64,000 bases of DNA, taken from NCBI RefSeq assembly GCF_005503695.1, contig NZ_SCMU01000007.1, forward strand, positions 1 through 64,000, in the 5' to 3' direction. The notes under the pieces are model-generated. The model was given only the letters and a program-made list of their open reading frames with translations. It searched no databases and was not told the DNA's origin. Below, one piece after another: positions 11,297 through 18,787 of this stretch; the stretch's first letter is position 1, and every line of letters begins with the position of its first letter. The position numbers were made by a program, and so were the translations under genes. The DNA comes from Sphingopyxis sp. 2PD. Lineage in GTDB: Bacteria; Pseudomonadota; Alphaproteobacteria; Sphingomonadales; Sphingomonadaceae.

Positions 11297-11734
11297 TCAC
11301 GGCATGCTGTCGTCGCGGCTGAGCAGGCCGAGGGTGCGCTCATCGCGCTCGCCGCCGAACCAGCGGATGAGCGCGGCGGAGAAGAGCGGCCGCCGGCTCA
11401 CGGCCTCGAACAATGTCAGCGATGAACGCAGCTTGACGGCGTCGACCTCGCCGAAGACCGCCACCGGGTCGCTTGCCGGCAGGTCCTGGATCGCTTCGAC
11501 GCATTCGGCATAGCGCGCGCCGAGAAGCGGATGGGCCAGATAGGCCCGCGCCTCATCGGCTCCCGCGAGACCGTAGAGCTTCGACGTCGCGCTTCGGCCA
11601 AGGCCTGCCAGCTGCGGGAATATGAACCACATCCAGTGCGAGCACTTCTTGCCGCGGCGAATCTCGCCGAGCGCGCGCGGGTAGATTTGCTCTTGCGCGG
11701 TCACGAACAGATCGAGTCCCTCTTCGTTCGTCAT
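11297..11734 (-). CDS. DUF1810 family protein
   Basis: This 145-aa DUF1810 protein has the family signatures F-V-T-A-Q-E near the start, then G-K-K-C-S-H-W-M-W-F-I-F-P-Q, then Y-L-A-H-P-L-L-G-x-R-Y and the D-x-x-K-L-R-S-S-L-T-L-F stretch. No biochemical role is established to my knowledge. Its ATG overlaps the stop of the SRAP gene upstream by four bases. It therefore belongs to the SOS-box transcript and would be expected to rise after DNA damage. Confidence 0.82.
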   Translation of the reverse strand: MTNEEGLDLFVTAQEQIYPRALGEIRRGKKCSHWMWFIFPQLAGLGRSATSKLYGLAGADEARAYLAHPLLGARYAECVEAIQDLPASDPVAVFGEVDAVKLRSSLTLFEAVSRRPLFSAALIRWFGGERDERTLGLLSRDDSMP

Positions 11735-12348
11735 AAGGCAAGAGCGCCTTGTGCAGGCGGCTTACCATATACCTGCGTCACCTCGAGGCTGCCTTCGGGA
11801 AGCCATTTCAATATGTCCTCGGCCGGAACGCGCGGATCGAGCCAAGCGGCCCATTGATCGCGTGGCAGCGGAATGATCTGGCGATGGTGATAGGGTGCGA
11901 TGTCGGGACCTGCGTCCATGGTCAGGAGGCTGAAGGCTTCGCCGACATGGCTGTCGCGCCAGACGCCGGCCATGCAGAACCAGCGATGGTCCTTCAGCGT
12001 GAACAGCCACTTGTCGAGCCGCTTCTGCGCAGGGTCGGTGGGATCGGTGAACTCATAGAAACCGTCGCAGAGGACGAGGCATCGCTGCATGCCGAGATCG
12101 CGGCGCTCCGAGCGCACATTATAGACCGGTTTGCCGCCCTGTCCGGGCCAGCTCCAGCGCCGGTTGACGAGCGATCCGGCGGCGGCGCCGTCGCTGCTCT
12201 TCACGATCGGCGCTGTATCGGTGATGCGGACATCCTCGCGCGCCGGCACGTTCGGTGCGCCCTCGGGCATGTCGATCTTGATCTGGAGGTTGTCGAAGTC
12301 CTCGGCGATCGACGCGATGTCAATTTCGAGCCGATAATCATTGCACAT
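11731..12348 (-). CDS. SRAP family protein (YedK/HMCES-like)
   Basis: SRAP proteins protect abasic sites in single-stranded DNA by forming a covalent bond through Cys2, then release it. This 205-aa protein has all four active-site elements: Met1-Cys2-Asn-Asp, Asn in V-Y-N-V-R-S-E, Glu in C-D-G-F-Y-E-F, and His in A-P-Y-H-H-R-Q-I-I-P. It is divergent from a second SRAP-like gene, and the pair shares one SOS box 36 bases upstream of this start. It is co-transcribed with DUF1810. Confidence 0.9.
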   Translation of the reverse strand: MCNDYRLEIDIASIAEDFDNLQIKIDMPEGAPNVPAREDVRITDTAPIVKSSDGAAAGSLVNRRWSWPGQGGKPVYNVRSERRDLGMQRCLVLCDGFYEFTDPTDPAQKRLDKWLFTLKDHRWFCMAGVWRDSHVGEAFSLLTMDAGPDIAPYHHRQIIPLPRDQWAAWLDPRVPAEDILKWLPEGSLEVTQVYGKPPAQGALAL

Positions 12349-12383
12349 GCGCGTCGGCCCCCTCGCCCTTGCGACTCAACATC

Positions 12384-12398
12384 GTTCCCATTATGTTC
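12384..12398. promoter_or_regulatory. LexA (SOS) box shared by two divergent SRAP genes
   Basis: GTTC-CCATTAT-GTTC is an exact GTTC-N7-GTTC box between the two SRAP-family genes, and the spacer closely resembles that of the imuA box (CCATTAT against CCTTTAT). It ends five bases before the proposed start of the right-hand gene. Confidence 0.85.
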
Positions 12399-12403
12399 CA
12401 CAT

Positions 12404-12916
12404 ATGGGTATCGCGCCAACCCCTTTCGATCCCGACGCCCCGAGCGGAGGCGTGCAAGCGCTCGTCCGGCGCAATCCCGACAATATGACCGAGATCGAAA
12501 TGGTCAAAGCGGTTTGGGGTTCCGACCCGCGGTTTAGCGACGGGATCAATTATCGTTTCGTGCGCGCCGAGGGCCGCGCCTTCCCGGCGCGCCGCTGCCT
12601 GATCCCGGCGTCCGAGTTTCGCATGGGAACCGGCGATCACCGCTACCGGGTGACGCTCGACAGCGGCAATTTCTTCTATCTCGCCGCAGTGTGGGACCCG
12701 CCACTCGCCGACTGGCCGCTGTCCTACCGCATCCTCACCATCCCGGCGGGCGCCGATGTCATTCCCTATCAGTCGCGCCACGGCGTGATCATCCAGCGGC
12801 GCGACGCGAACCATTGGCTCGACGGCAGCCTGCCGAACGAGCTGCTGTTCGAGGAACCGCCGCGTCGCACGCTGTTCGTTGAGCCTTTGCGCAAACAGGC
12901 GGAACTTCCGCTCTAG
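12404..12916 (+). CDS. Divergent SRAP-like protein lacking Cys2
   Basis: This 170-aa protein is related to SRAP through R-R-C-L-I-P-A, then A-V-W-D-P-P and L-T-I-P-A-G-A-D-V-I-P and R-H-G-V-I-I. The nucleophile Cys2 is absent, since the start reads M-G-I-A-P-T-P. The usual G-F-Y-E-W is replaced by S-E-F-R-M-G, so the catalytic Glu is not at its normal place. An Asn (G-I-N-Y-R-F) and a His remain. It may bind but not cross-link abasic DNA, which is inference. The start is uncertain: ATG 12404 sits five bases after the SOS box with no ribosome site. ATG 12341 lies before the box, and ATG 12485 is a shorter option. Confidence 0.72.
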   Translation: MGIAPTPFDPDAPSGGVQALVRRNPDNMTEIEMVKAVWGSDPRFSDGINYRFVRAEGRAFPARRCLIPASEFRMGTGDHRYRVTLDSGNFFYLAAVWDPPLADWPLSYRILTIPAGADVIPYQSRHGVIIQRRDANHWLDGSLPNELLFEEPPRRTLFVEPLRKQAELPL

Positions 12917-13132
12917 GTCATGATGTCGCCGGCCCGCAGGGCCCGAACAACCGCACTCTTGGCGAGCCCGCAGCGGGGCGGCGTGCGATGCGCTCCCGTG
13001 CCTAGCCGCCGCCCCGCAAGGATAGCGAGCCGAGTGTGCCGCGCGGCCAAAACAAAAGTGCGACCCCTGGCCGAGCCTGCGAGGCCAGAGCGCGCTCATC
13101 AGATGCCGCGCCCGACATGCCGCCGCGCGGCC
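12917..13132. other. Gene-free interval
   Basis: No supported gene lies between the SRAP-like gene and the HU hairpin. The sequence is very GC-rich with short inverted repeats. Confidence 0.5.
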
Positions 13133-13157
13133 GTCCCGCCGGGCACGCCGGCGGGAC
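13133..13157 (-). terminator. Hairpin terminator after the HU gene
   Basis: GTCCCGCCGG-GCACG-CCGGCGGGAC is a perfect 10-bp stem eight bases after the HU stop. It lacks a T run but its position fits termination of this monocistronic gene. Confidence 0.6.
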
Positions 13158-13165
13158 GTACCGGC

Positions 13166-13441
13166 TCAGCCGTTCAGACGATCCTTGACGGCCTTCGCGG
13201 CGCCGAAGGTCAGCTTCTTCGAAGCCGCAATCTGGATGGTTTCGCCAGTCGAGGGATTGCGGCCTTCACGCGCGGCCGATTCCTTGACCTTGAACTTGCC
13301 GAAGCCGTTCACCGAGACTTCGTCGCCCTTGGCGGCGGCGTCGGTGATCGCAGCGAAAACGGCATCGACAGCCTTCTTCGCATCGGCCTTGCTCAGACCA
13401 AGTGCGGTTGCGACGCTGTCCGACAGTTCGGCGTGGTTCAT
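13166..13441 (-). CDS. HU-family DNA-binding protein
   Basis: This is a 91-aa nucleoid protein that binds and bends DNA as a dimer. It starts M-N-H-A-E-L-S-D-S-V-A, followed by V-S-V-N-G-F-G-K-F-K-V. The beta-arm R-x-G-R-N-P-S-T-G-E-T-I is intact, and the C-terminal helix A-K-A-V-K-D-R-L-N closes the fold. The ATG at 13439-13441 follows AAGGAGATGATTTT (AAGGAG, correct spacing); the in-frame upstream start at 13552 would add unrelated residues. It may be chromosomal or carried by the element. Confidence 0.93.
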   Translation of the reverse strand: MNHAELSDSVATALGLSKADAKKAVDAVFAAITDAAAKGDEVSVNGFGKFKVKESAAREGRNPSTGETIQIAASKKLTFGAAKAVKDRLNG

Positions 13442-13581
13442 AAAATCATCTCCTTGAGCGGCCGGAAGGATCCCGGCCGGGCGGGCGCTATAGCGCCGCG
13501 GACGGATCGGCGCCATCTGCGCCGCGCCAAGGCGCGGCACGGCGAGTTGCACTCGGTGGCGGCGTGCGGCAGTAGCGGCGG

Positions 13582-14487
13582 ATGCTTCCCCACCGCCTCA
13601 TCGCATCCGCCCTGCTCCTGCTGGCTGCCGCCTGCTCGCCCGCGACCTCCGCACCCGCGAACCCGTCTGCTCCATCGAAACCGCTCAAGCTTGCGAGCTG
13701 GAACCTGGAATTTCTCGCCGCGAGGAACGGCGAAGGCTGCAACCCCAGGGATGACAGCGATTATGCCGCGATGCGCCGCATCGTCGACGACCTCGACGCC
13801 GATGTGATCGCCTTTCAGGAGGCCGAGAATGAGACCGCCGCGGCGCGGGTCTTCGACCCCGCCAAATATGTCGTGATCATGGAAGCGCGGAAGGGCGCGC
13901 CGGGCGGCACCTGCGGCGGCAAGTTCCCGTCGCAGACGGTGATCCGCCAAGCGGTCGGTTTTGCGATCCGCAAGGATATGGCCTTCGATCGCCATGCCGA
14001 TGTGACGTCGCTGATGCGCGGCAACGAACAGCTTCGCTCGGGCGTCGACATCACGCTCCGCCCCGAGGGCCGCACACCGATCCGCCTTCTCGGCATCCAC
14101 CTCAAGTCAGGCTGCTTCTCCGGGAACGAGGCGAAGGCCTGCCCCATATTCCAGGACCAGATTCCGGCGCTCGAAGCCTGGATCGACGCGGCCGCCGCCG
14201 GGCCCGAGCGCTTCGCGGTGCTGGGCGACTGGAACCGGCGGCTCGCGCTTCCCGGCGACGCGATCTGGACTAAAATCGACGATGGCGATCCGGCCAACGC
14301 CGATTTGATGCTCGCCGACGCGGGCCAGCCGCCGGCCTGCGATCCGCGTTACGACAGTTTCATCGATCATATCGTGCTCGACCGGCGCGCCGCCGCCGAC
14401 CGGACGGGGTTCAGCGAAACGCTCTATGCGCCCGGCGAGAAGCATTATTCGGACCACTGCCCGATCGCGGTCACGCTGCGGCGATAG
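13582..14487 (+). CDS. Endonuclease/exonuclease/phosphatase-family lipoprotein
   Basis: This is a 301-aa exported protein of the DNase I-like (EEP) fold. The signal ends in a lipobox L-A-A-A-C with Cys18. The fold motifs are S-W-N-L-E-F, I-A-F-Q-E-A-E-N (catalytic Glu), G-I-H-L-K-S-G, G-D-W-N-R (Asp-x-Asn), D-H-I-V-L, and the final S-D-H-C-P-I-A-V with the catalytic His. The substrate cannot be read from sequence: extracellular nucleic acid or a phosphoester are both possible. It stands alone. Confidence 0.82.
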   Translation: MLPHRLIASALLLLAAACSPATSAPANPSAPSKPLKLASWNLEFLAARNGEGCNPRDDSDYAAMRRIVDDLDADVIAFQEAENETAAARVFDPAKYVVIMEARKGAPGGTCGGKFPSQTVIRQAVGFAIRKDMAFDRHADVTSLMRGNEQLRSGVDITLRPEGRTPIRLLGIHLKSGCFSGNEAKACPIFQDQIPALEAWIDAAAAGPERFAVLGDWNRRLALPGDAIWTKIDDGDPANADLMLADAGQPPACDPRYDSFIDHIVLDRRAAADRTGFSETLYAPGEKHYSDHCPIAVTLRR

Positions 14488-14603
14488 AAAAATTCCGGGC
14501 CTCGAAGTAGCCCACGGAACCATCGCGCGCCCGGCACGTTTCACTTACCTGTCCAGACGAAAGAATGGCAGAATTTGATCGCATCTTCGGATGCAATCTA
14601 GGG

Positions 14604-14633
14604 AAGCCCCGCTGCAGCGATGTAGCGGGGCTT
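14604..14633. terminator. Bidirectional hairpin terminator
   Basis: AAGCCCCGCT and AGCGGGGCTT form a perfect 10-bp stem around a 10-base loop. It lies between the EEP lipoprotein gene and the small convergent gene at 14698 and could end either transcript. Confidence 0.55.
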
Positions 14634-14697
14634 ACCATTTCCGCTCCGCAGATATGCGGGCGCCATGCCGCAGGCGAGAAGCCAAGCGGCCCGACGA

Positions 14698-14826
14698 TCA
14701 TTCTGCGTCAGGCACGTCCTCGACACTTTCCCGACCGTCGTCATCAGGAAGGGGAACCTGCTCCGGAACTTGCTCGGGGCCGGTCGGGGGAGAATCGGGA
14801 TGCGGGTCGGGCGGTGCGCTTGCCAT
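14698..14826 (-). CDS. Small Pro/Asp/Glu-rich protein (42 aa)
   Basis: The reading frame starts at ATG 14824-14826, five bases after AGGAG, and encodes 42 residues that are almost all Pro, Asp, Glu and small residues (M-A-S-A-P-P-D-P-H-P-D, then E-Q-V-P-E-Q-V-P). It has no membrane segment and is probably disordered. I recognise no family. Real coding is supported only by the ribosome site and biased composition. A longer in-frame reading to 15099 would overlap the ATPase gene and is unlikely. Confidence 0.5.
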   Translation of the reverse strand: MASAPPDPHPDSPPTGPEQVPEQVPLPDDDGRESVEDVPDAE

Positions 14827-14998
14827 GACAGCTCCTATGGACGTTGCCACTGGGAAACGGCCGGCAAGTCCTGCGGTTCCGGCGAGCCCGAGCCGCCCTG
14901 CGATCAGGCCGCAGGCCCCGGCACAAAATAGATCCAAAATGGTTTGATCTGGCGGCGGCACTTCCGTTTCCCCCCTGTTGACGATAGCGTGCCGCGCC

Positions 14999-17962
14999 AT
15001 GACCGTGGGGGAAGAGGAATCGATCGGACCGGGATCGTTGTGGCTGCGATGGGATCCGCACGTCCACGCCCCGGGCACGATCTTCAACGACCAGTTCAAG
15101 GGCGATTGGGAAGCCTATCTTGCCGCGATCGAGGGTGCGACGCCGGCGATCCGTGCGCTCGGTATTACCGACTATTACGGGCTTGAACTCTACAAGGAGG
15201 TTCGCGCGCGCAAGGAGCAAGGTCGCCTCAAGGACTGCGACCTGATCTTTCCGAATATCGAGCTTCGGTTCAGCGTGGGAACCGCGCGGTCGTGGATCAA
15301 CGCCCATCTGCTCGTCTGCCCCGACGATCCCGATCATATCGAGCAGCTCACGCGCTTCCTTCAGCGCCTGACCTTCAAGACCACGACCGACACCTTCGCC
15401 TGTAATCCTTCGGAGCTGATCCGCCTGGGACGTTCGCTCAATTCCGAGCTGACCGATGATCGTTCAGCGCTTCGCCACGGCTCCGAACAATTCAAGGTAA
15501 GCTTCGATCAGCTCCGTGAAGAATATAAGGGGATGAGCTGGGCGCAGGAGAATATCCTGATCGCGGTCGCCGGCGCGAAGGGCGATGGGACATCGGGACT
15601 TCAAGATGGCGCAGACCAAGCTTTGCGCCAGCAGATTGAACATTTTGCTCACATCATGTTCGCGTCGAGCCCGGCGCAACGTGAATTTTGGCTCGGCCGA
15701 AAAACCAGTCGCGAGCATATCTGCGAGACCTACGGCGGGCTCAAGCCCTGCATGCACGGCAGCGACGGGCATTCTGTGGAACGAACGGGCGCGCCCGATG
15801 GCGACCGCTATACCTGGATCAAAGGTGCGGCGACATTCGACGGACTGAAGCAGGCCTGCATCGATCCCGAGGGCCGCGCTTACGTCGGGACCGAGGCGCC
15901 GCCCGCAGCTGCGCCGTCTGAGACGATCCACCGTGTGACCCTGACGAATGCGCCGTGGGCCCCCAATTCGGTGATCGATCTCAACCCGGGCCTCGTCGCG
16001 ATCATTGGTGCGCGCGGGTCCGGCAAGACCGCGCTGGCCGACATGATCGCAGCGGGCTGCGATGCCCATGCCGACCAGCTCCCTATGCAGTCTTTCCTGG
16101 TTCGGGCGAGCGAATATCTCGACGATGCGACGGTGAAGCTCGATTGGGGCAATGGCGTTGTCACCGAACGCGGCCTCGATAATGCCGCGGCGGCATGGGA
16201 CGGCTACGCCCGCGCTCGATACCTGACACAGCAGTTCGTGGAATCGCTCTGCTCACCGGAGGGAATGACCGATGGCCTGCTGTCGGAAGTCGAGCGCGTG
16301 GTCTTTGACGCCCACAGCCCGACCGAGCGAGAGGGCGCGGTCGATTTTGCGGACCTTCGCGACCTCAAGGCAGCCCGGTTCCGCGAGGCGCGACGCCGCG
16401 AAGAACAGAAGCTCGAGGAATTGTCCGACCGGATCAACATCGAGCTCGAGAAGCAATCTCAGATCGTGGCCATTCGGAAGCAGGTCGACGAGAAGAAGCT
16501 CAAGATCACCCAGCTCACCGAGGACCGCGGCAAGCTTGTCCGCAAAGGCAGCGAGGACCGGATCAAGCGCCTCGAGGCCCTGACCGAGGCGGCAAACGAA
16601 GTGCGCGCACGGGTTAGGCGCCTGACCAATCGCGAGCAGAAGTTGCTACTCGTCCAGGACGAGGTTTCGGACTTCCGGACCCATCAGGCGCCCGAAAATC
16701 TGCGCGATGCGCAAGAGCGCCACAAGGATGCCGGCATAGCCGGAGAGGCGTGGGACCCGTTTCTGACGCAGTACAGCGGCAATGTGGACGGCATCATCAA
16801 CGACAACCTGTCCTCCACCCGGAAGAACCGTGACGGGTGGCGCGGGATCGATATCGCAATCACCGATCCAGCGACCCCGCTCATCGCCGACGATGCCGAT
16901 CTGACGAGACTTCCCCTTGGCCGGCTCGATGCGGAAATCCGGCGGCTCGGCGATATCATAAACGTCGACAAGGAAACACGCGAACGGTTCAATTCCCTGT
17001 CGACGAAAATCACGACCGAGACCGAATTGCTCTCGGTCCTGCAGGACAAGCTGAAGGACTATGAGGGCGCAGAGGAGCGCGCCAAGGGCCTGCCTACGGA
17101 AAGGCAGTCAAGCTACCGGCGGATCTTCGAAGCGGTGTTTTCGGAACAGCAGGTCCTCAACGACCTTTACGCACCCATCCGGGCGCGAATGGACGAGACG
17201 GGCGGGACGCTCGGGAAGCTTGCATTCACCGTCACCCGCCGAGCAGACATGGCGGAGTGGGCAAAGCGCGGCGAGGATCTGCTGGACCTTCGCCGACAGG
17301 GCCCGTTCCGCGGCGAGGGCAAATTGCTCGAGGCCGCGAATGACGAGCTTCGCGGCGTTTGGGAGAGTGGGACCGCCGAAGAAGTGACCGAGGCGCTCAA
17401 AGACTTTCGCCAAAAATATCAGAACAGCTTCTTCGAACATGCTCTCGCACAGCGCAGCGATGCCGCCGCATTCCGCGGCTGGCTCAAGCTGTTCGCGCGC
17501 TGGCTCTATGGCACCGATCATATCGAAGTCCGGTACAGCGTCGATTATGATGGGGTCGACATCCGCAAACTTTCGCCGGGCACGCGCGGCATCGTACTCC
17601 TGCTGCTGTACCTCGCGCTCGACAACGCAGATGAGCGGCCGCTGATCATCGATCAGCCCGAGGAAAATCTCGATCCCAAGTCGATCTATGATGAACTCGT
17701 CGGCCTGTTCCTCAAGGCCAAGGCGAAGCGCCAGGTCATCATCGTCACGCATAACGCCAATCTGGTGATCAACACCGACGCCGATCAGGTCATCGTTGCA
17801 TCGGCCGGCCCGCATCCGGGGGATGGCTTGCCCGAGATCGCCTATGCGAGCGGCGGCCTCGAAGATGCACCGATCCGCAAGATGGTCTGCGACATTCTCG
17901 AGGGCGGGGAACATGCGTTTCGCGAGCGCGCACGGCGCCTGCGCGTTCGCCTGGAGCGTTAG
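14999..17962 (+). CDS. TrlF-like protein: PHP domain + SMC-like AAA ATPase
   Basis: This 987-aa protein resembles the TrlF-like ATPases. The N-terminal PHP-type phosphoesterase part has D-P-H-V-H at 19-23, G-I-T-D-Y-Y near 55-60, and H-G-S-D-G-H at 253-258. The ATPase part has Walker A G-A-R-G-S-G-K-T at 337-344, a long charged coiled coil from about 450 to 640, and an ABC-type signature L-S-P-G-T-R-G near 858. Walker B I-I-D-Q-P-E-E-N-L-D is at 883-892, followed by an H-loop V-T-H-N-A-N-L-V. The architecture of SMC-like ATPase joined to a hydrolase suggests DNA- or RNA-linked defence or repair; that role is inference. ATG 14999 is used, although neither it nor the in-frame TTG 14978 has a clear ribosome site. 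It is first in an apparent three-gene operon. Confidence 0.82.
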   Translation: MTVGEEESIGPGSLWLRWDPHVHAPGTIFNDQFKGDWEAYLAAIEGATPAIRALGITDYYGLELYKEVRARKEQGRLKDCDLIFPNIELRFSVGTARSWINAHLLVCPDDPDHIEQLTRFLQRLTFKTTTDTFACNPSELIRLGRSLNSELTDDRSALRHGSEQFKVSFDQLREEYKGMSWAQENILIAVAGAKGDGTSGLQDGADQALRQQIEHFAHIMFASSPAQREFWLGRKTSREHICETYGGLKPCMHGSDGHSVERTGAPDGDRYTWIKGAATFDGLKQACIDPEGRAYVGTEAPPAAAPSETIHRVTLTNAPWAPNSVIDLNPGLVAIIGARGSGKTALADMIAAGCDAHADQLPMQSFLVRASEYLDDATVKLDWGNGVVTERGLDNAAAAWDGYARARYLTQQFVESLCSPEGMTDGLLSEVERVVFDAHSPTEREGAVDFADLRDLKAARFREARRREEQKLEELSDRINIELEKQSQIVAIRKQVDEKKLKITQLTEDRGKLVRKGSEDRIKRLEALTEAANEVRARVRRLTNREQKLLLVQDEVSDFRTHQAPENLRDAQERHKDAGIAGEAWDPFLTQYSGNVDGIINDNLSSTRKNRDGWRGIDIAITDPATPLIADDADLTRLPLGRLDAEIRRLGDIINVDKETRERFNSLSTKITTETELLSVLQDKLKDYEGAEERAKGLPTERQSSYRRIFEAVFSEQQVLNDLYAPIRARMDETGGTLGKLAFTVTRRADMAEWAKRGEDLLDLRRQGPFRGEGKLLEAANDELRGVWESGTAEEVTEALKDFRQKYQNSFFEHALAQRSDAAAFRGWLKLFARWLYGTDHIEVRYSVDYDGVDIRKLSPGTRGIVLLLLYLALDNADERPLIIDQPEENLDPKSIYDELVGLFLKAKAKRQVIIVTHNANLVINTDADQVIVASAGPHPGDGLPEIAYASGGLEDAPIRKMVCDILEGGEHAFRERARRLRVRLER

Positions 17963-18001
17963 TCTCGATATTTTGCACGGGCTCAAGGGGGAGCAAAACC
18001 A

Positions 18002-18787
18002 ATGAGGAAAATCATTCTGGCTGCGGCGCTGATTTGCGCGCCGGGACTGGCGCAGGCGCAATCGGGCTGTGCAGCCTATACGGGCACCATGGTGCAGCCC
18101 CAGACCTTCGACCAGGCTATCGCGTCCATCAAGCCCGTCGCGCCGAAGGACGAATTCGAGACCAGCGATGCATACCGCGCCCGGCTCGCAGCAGCGGGCG
18201 GCTCCGGCCCCCTCATCATCTCGAAGAAGATCGAAGGCGCGGAATATCTGGCCTATAATGCCGATCTCGGAGCCTTCGAGGTGAAGTCCTACCTGTTCGA
18301 CAATACGAACTTCAGCGCTTGGGACACCTTCTATTATGCAAAAGTCGAAAGTCCGAAGGCCAGCACCCTCAGCAACCTCGACGTGACGATTTCGAGCAGC
18401 GAGGTCACGACCGGCACCTATTCCGCGCAGAATGGCTTCGGGGCGAAGGCCACCATCAGCAAGATTACCCGGACCGAGAACGCGATCTTCGAGGGTGAAC
18501 CGGCGCGCTATGGCGAAGAGCTTTTCATCGCCAACAAGGGTGGGGTCATCGGGACCATCCCCATGAGCGTCGCCGAAGCGCAAGCCTTCAAACCCCAAGC
18601 CAAGATTGCCTTTGTTGTCGTGCCGAAGCTCCCGAATGTCGTTCGCGCCACCTACCCCTATGGCAAGACGACGATCAGCAATCCGACCGATATCACGGTG
18701 AATTCGACGGTCCTGGTCGCCGACATTCAGTGCGGCCTGCTCATGGACGGGACGAACAAGGTCGTCGCAGCCTTCACGACACGATGA
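18002..18787 (+). CDS. Exported protein of unknown function
   Basis: This 261-aa protein has a clear Sec signal peptide (M-R-K-I-I-L-A-A-A-L-I... cleaved after A-Q-A). The mature part is beta-rich and serine/threonine-rich, with two cysteines (Cys23 and one in D-I-Q-C-G near the end) that could form a disulfide. I do not recognise the family. It starts 39 bases after the TrlF-like gene, with a ribosome site AAGGGGGAG, and its stop overlaps the start of the STAND gene (ATGA). An exported protein inside a defence-like operon is unusual, and its role there is unknown. Confidence 0.78.
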   Translation: MRKIILAAALICAPGLAQAQSGCAAYTGTMVQPQTFDQAIASIKPVAPKDEFETSDAYRARLAAAGGSGPLIISKKIEGAEYLAYNADLGAFEVKSYLFDNTNFSAWDTFYYAKVESPKASTLSNLDVTISSSEVTTGTYSAQNGFGAKATISKITRTENAIFEGEPARYGEELFIANKGGVIGTIPMSVAEAQAFKPQAKIAFVVVPKLPNVVRATYPYGKTTISNPTDITVNSTVLVADIQCGLLMDGTNKVVAAFTTR

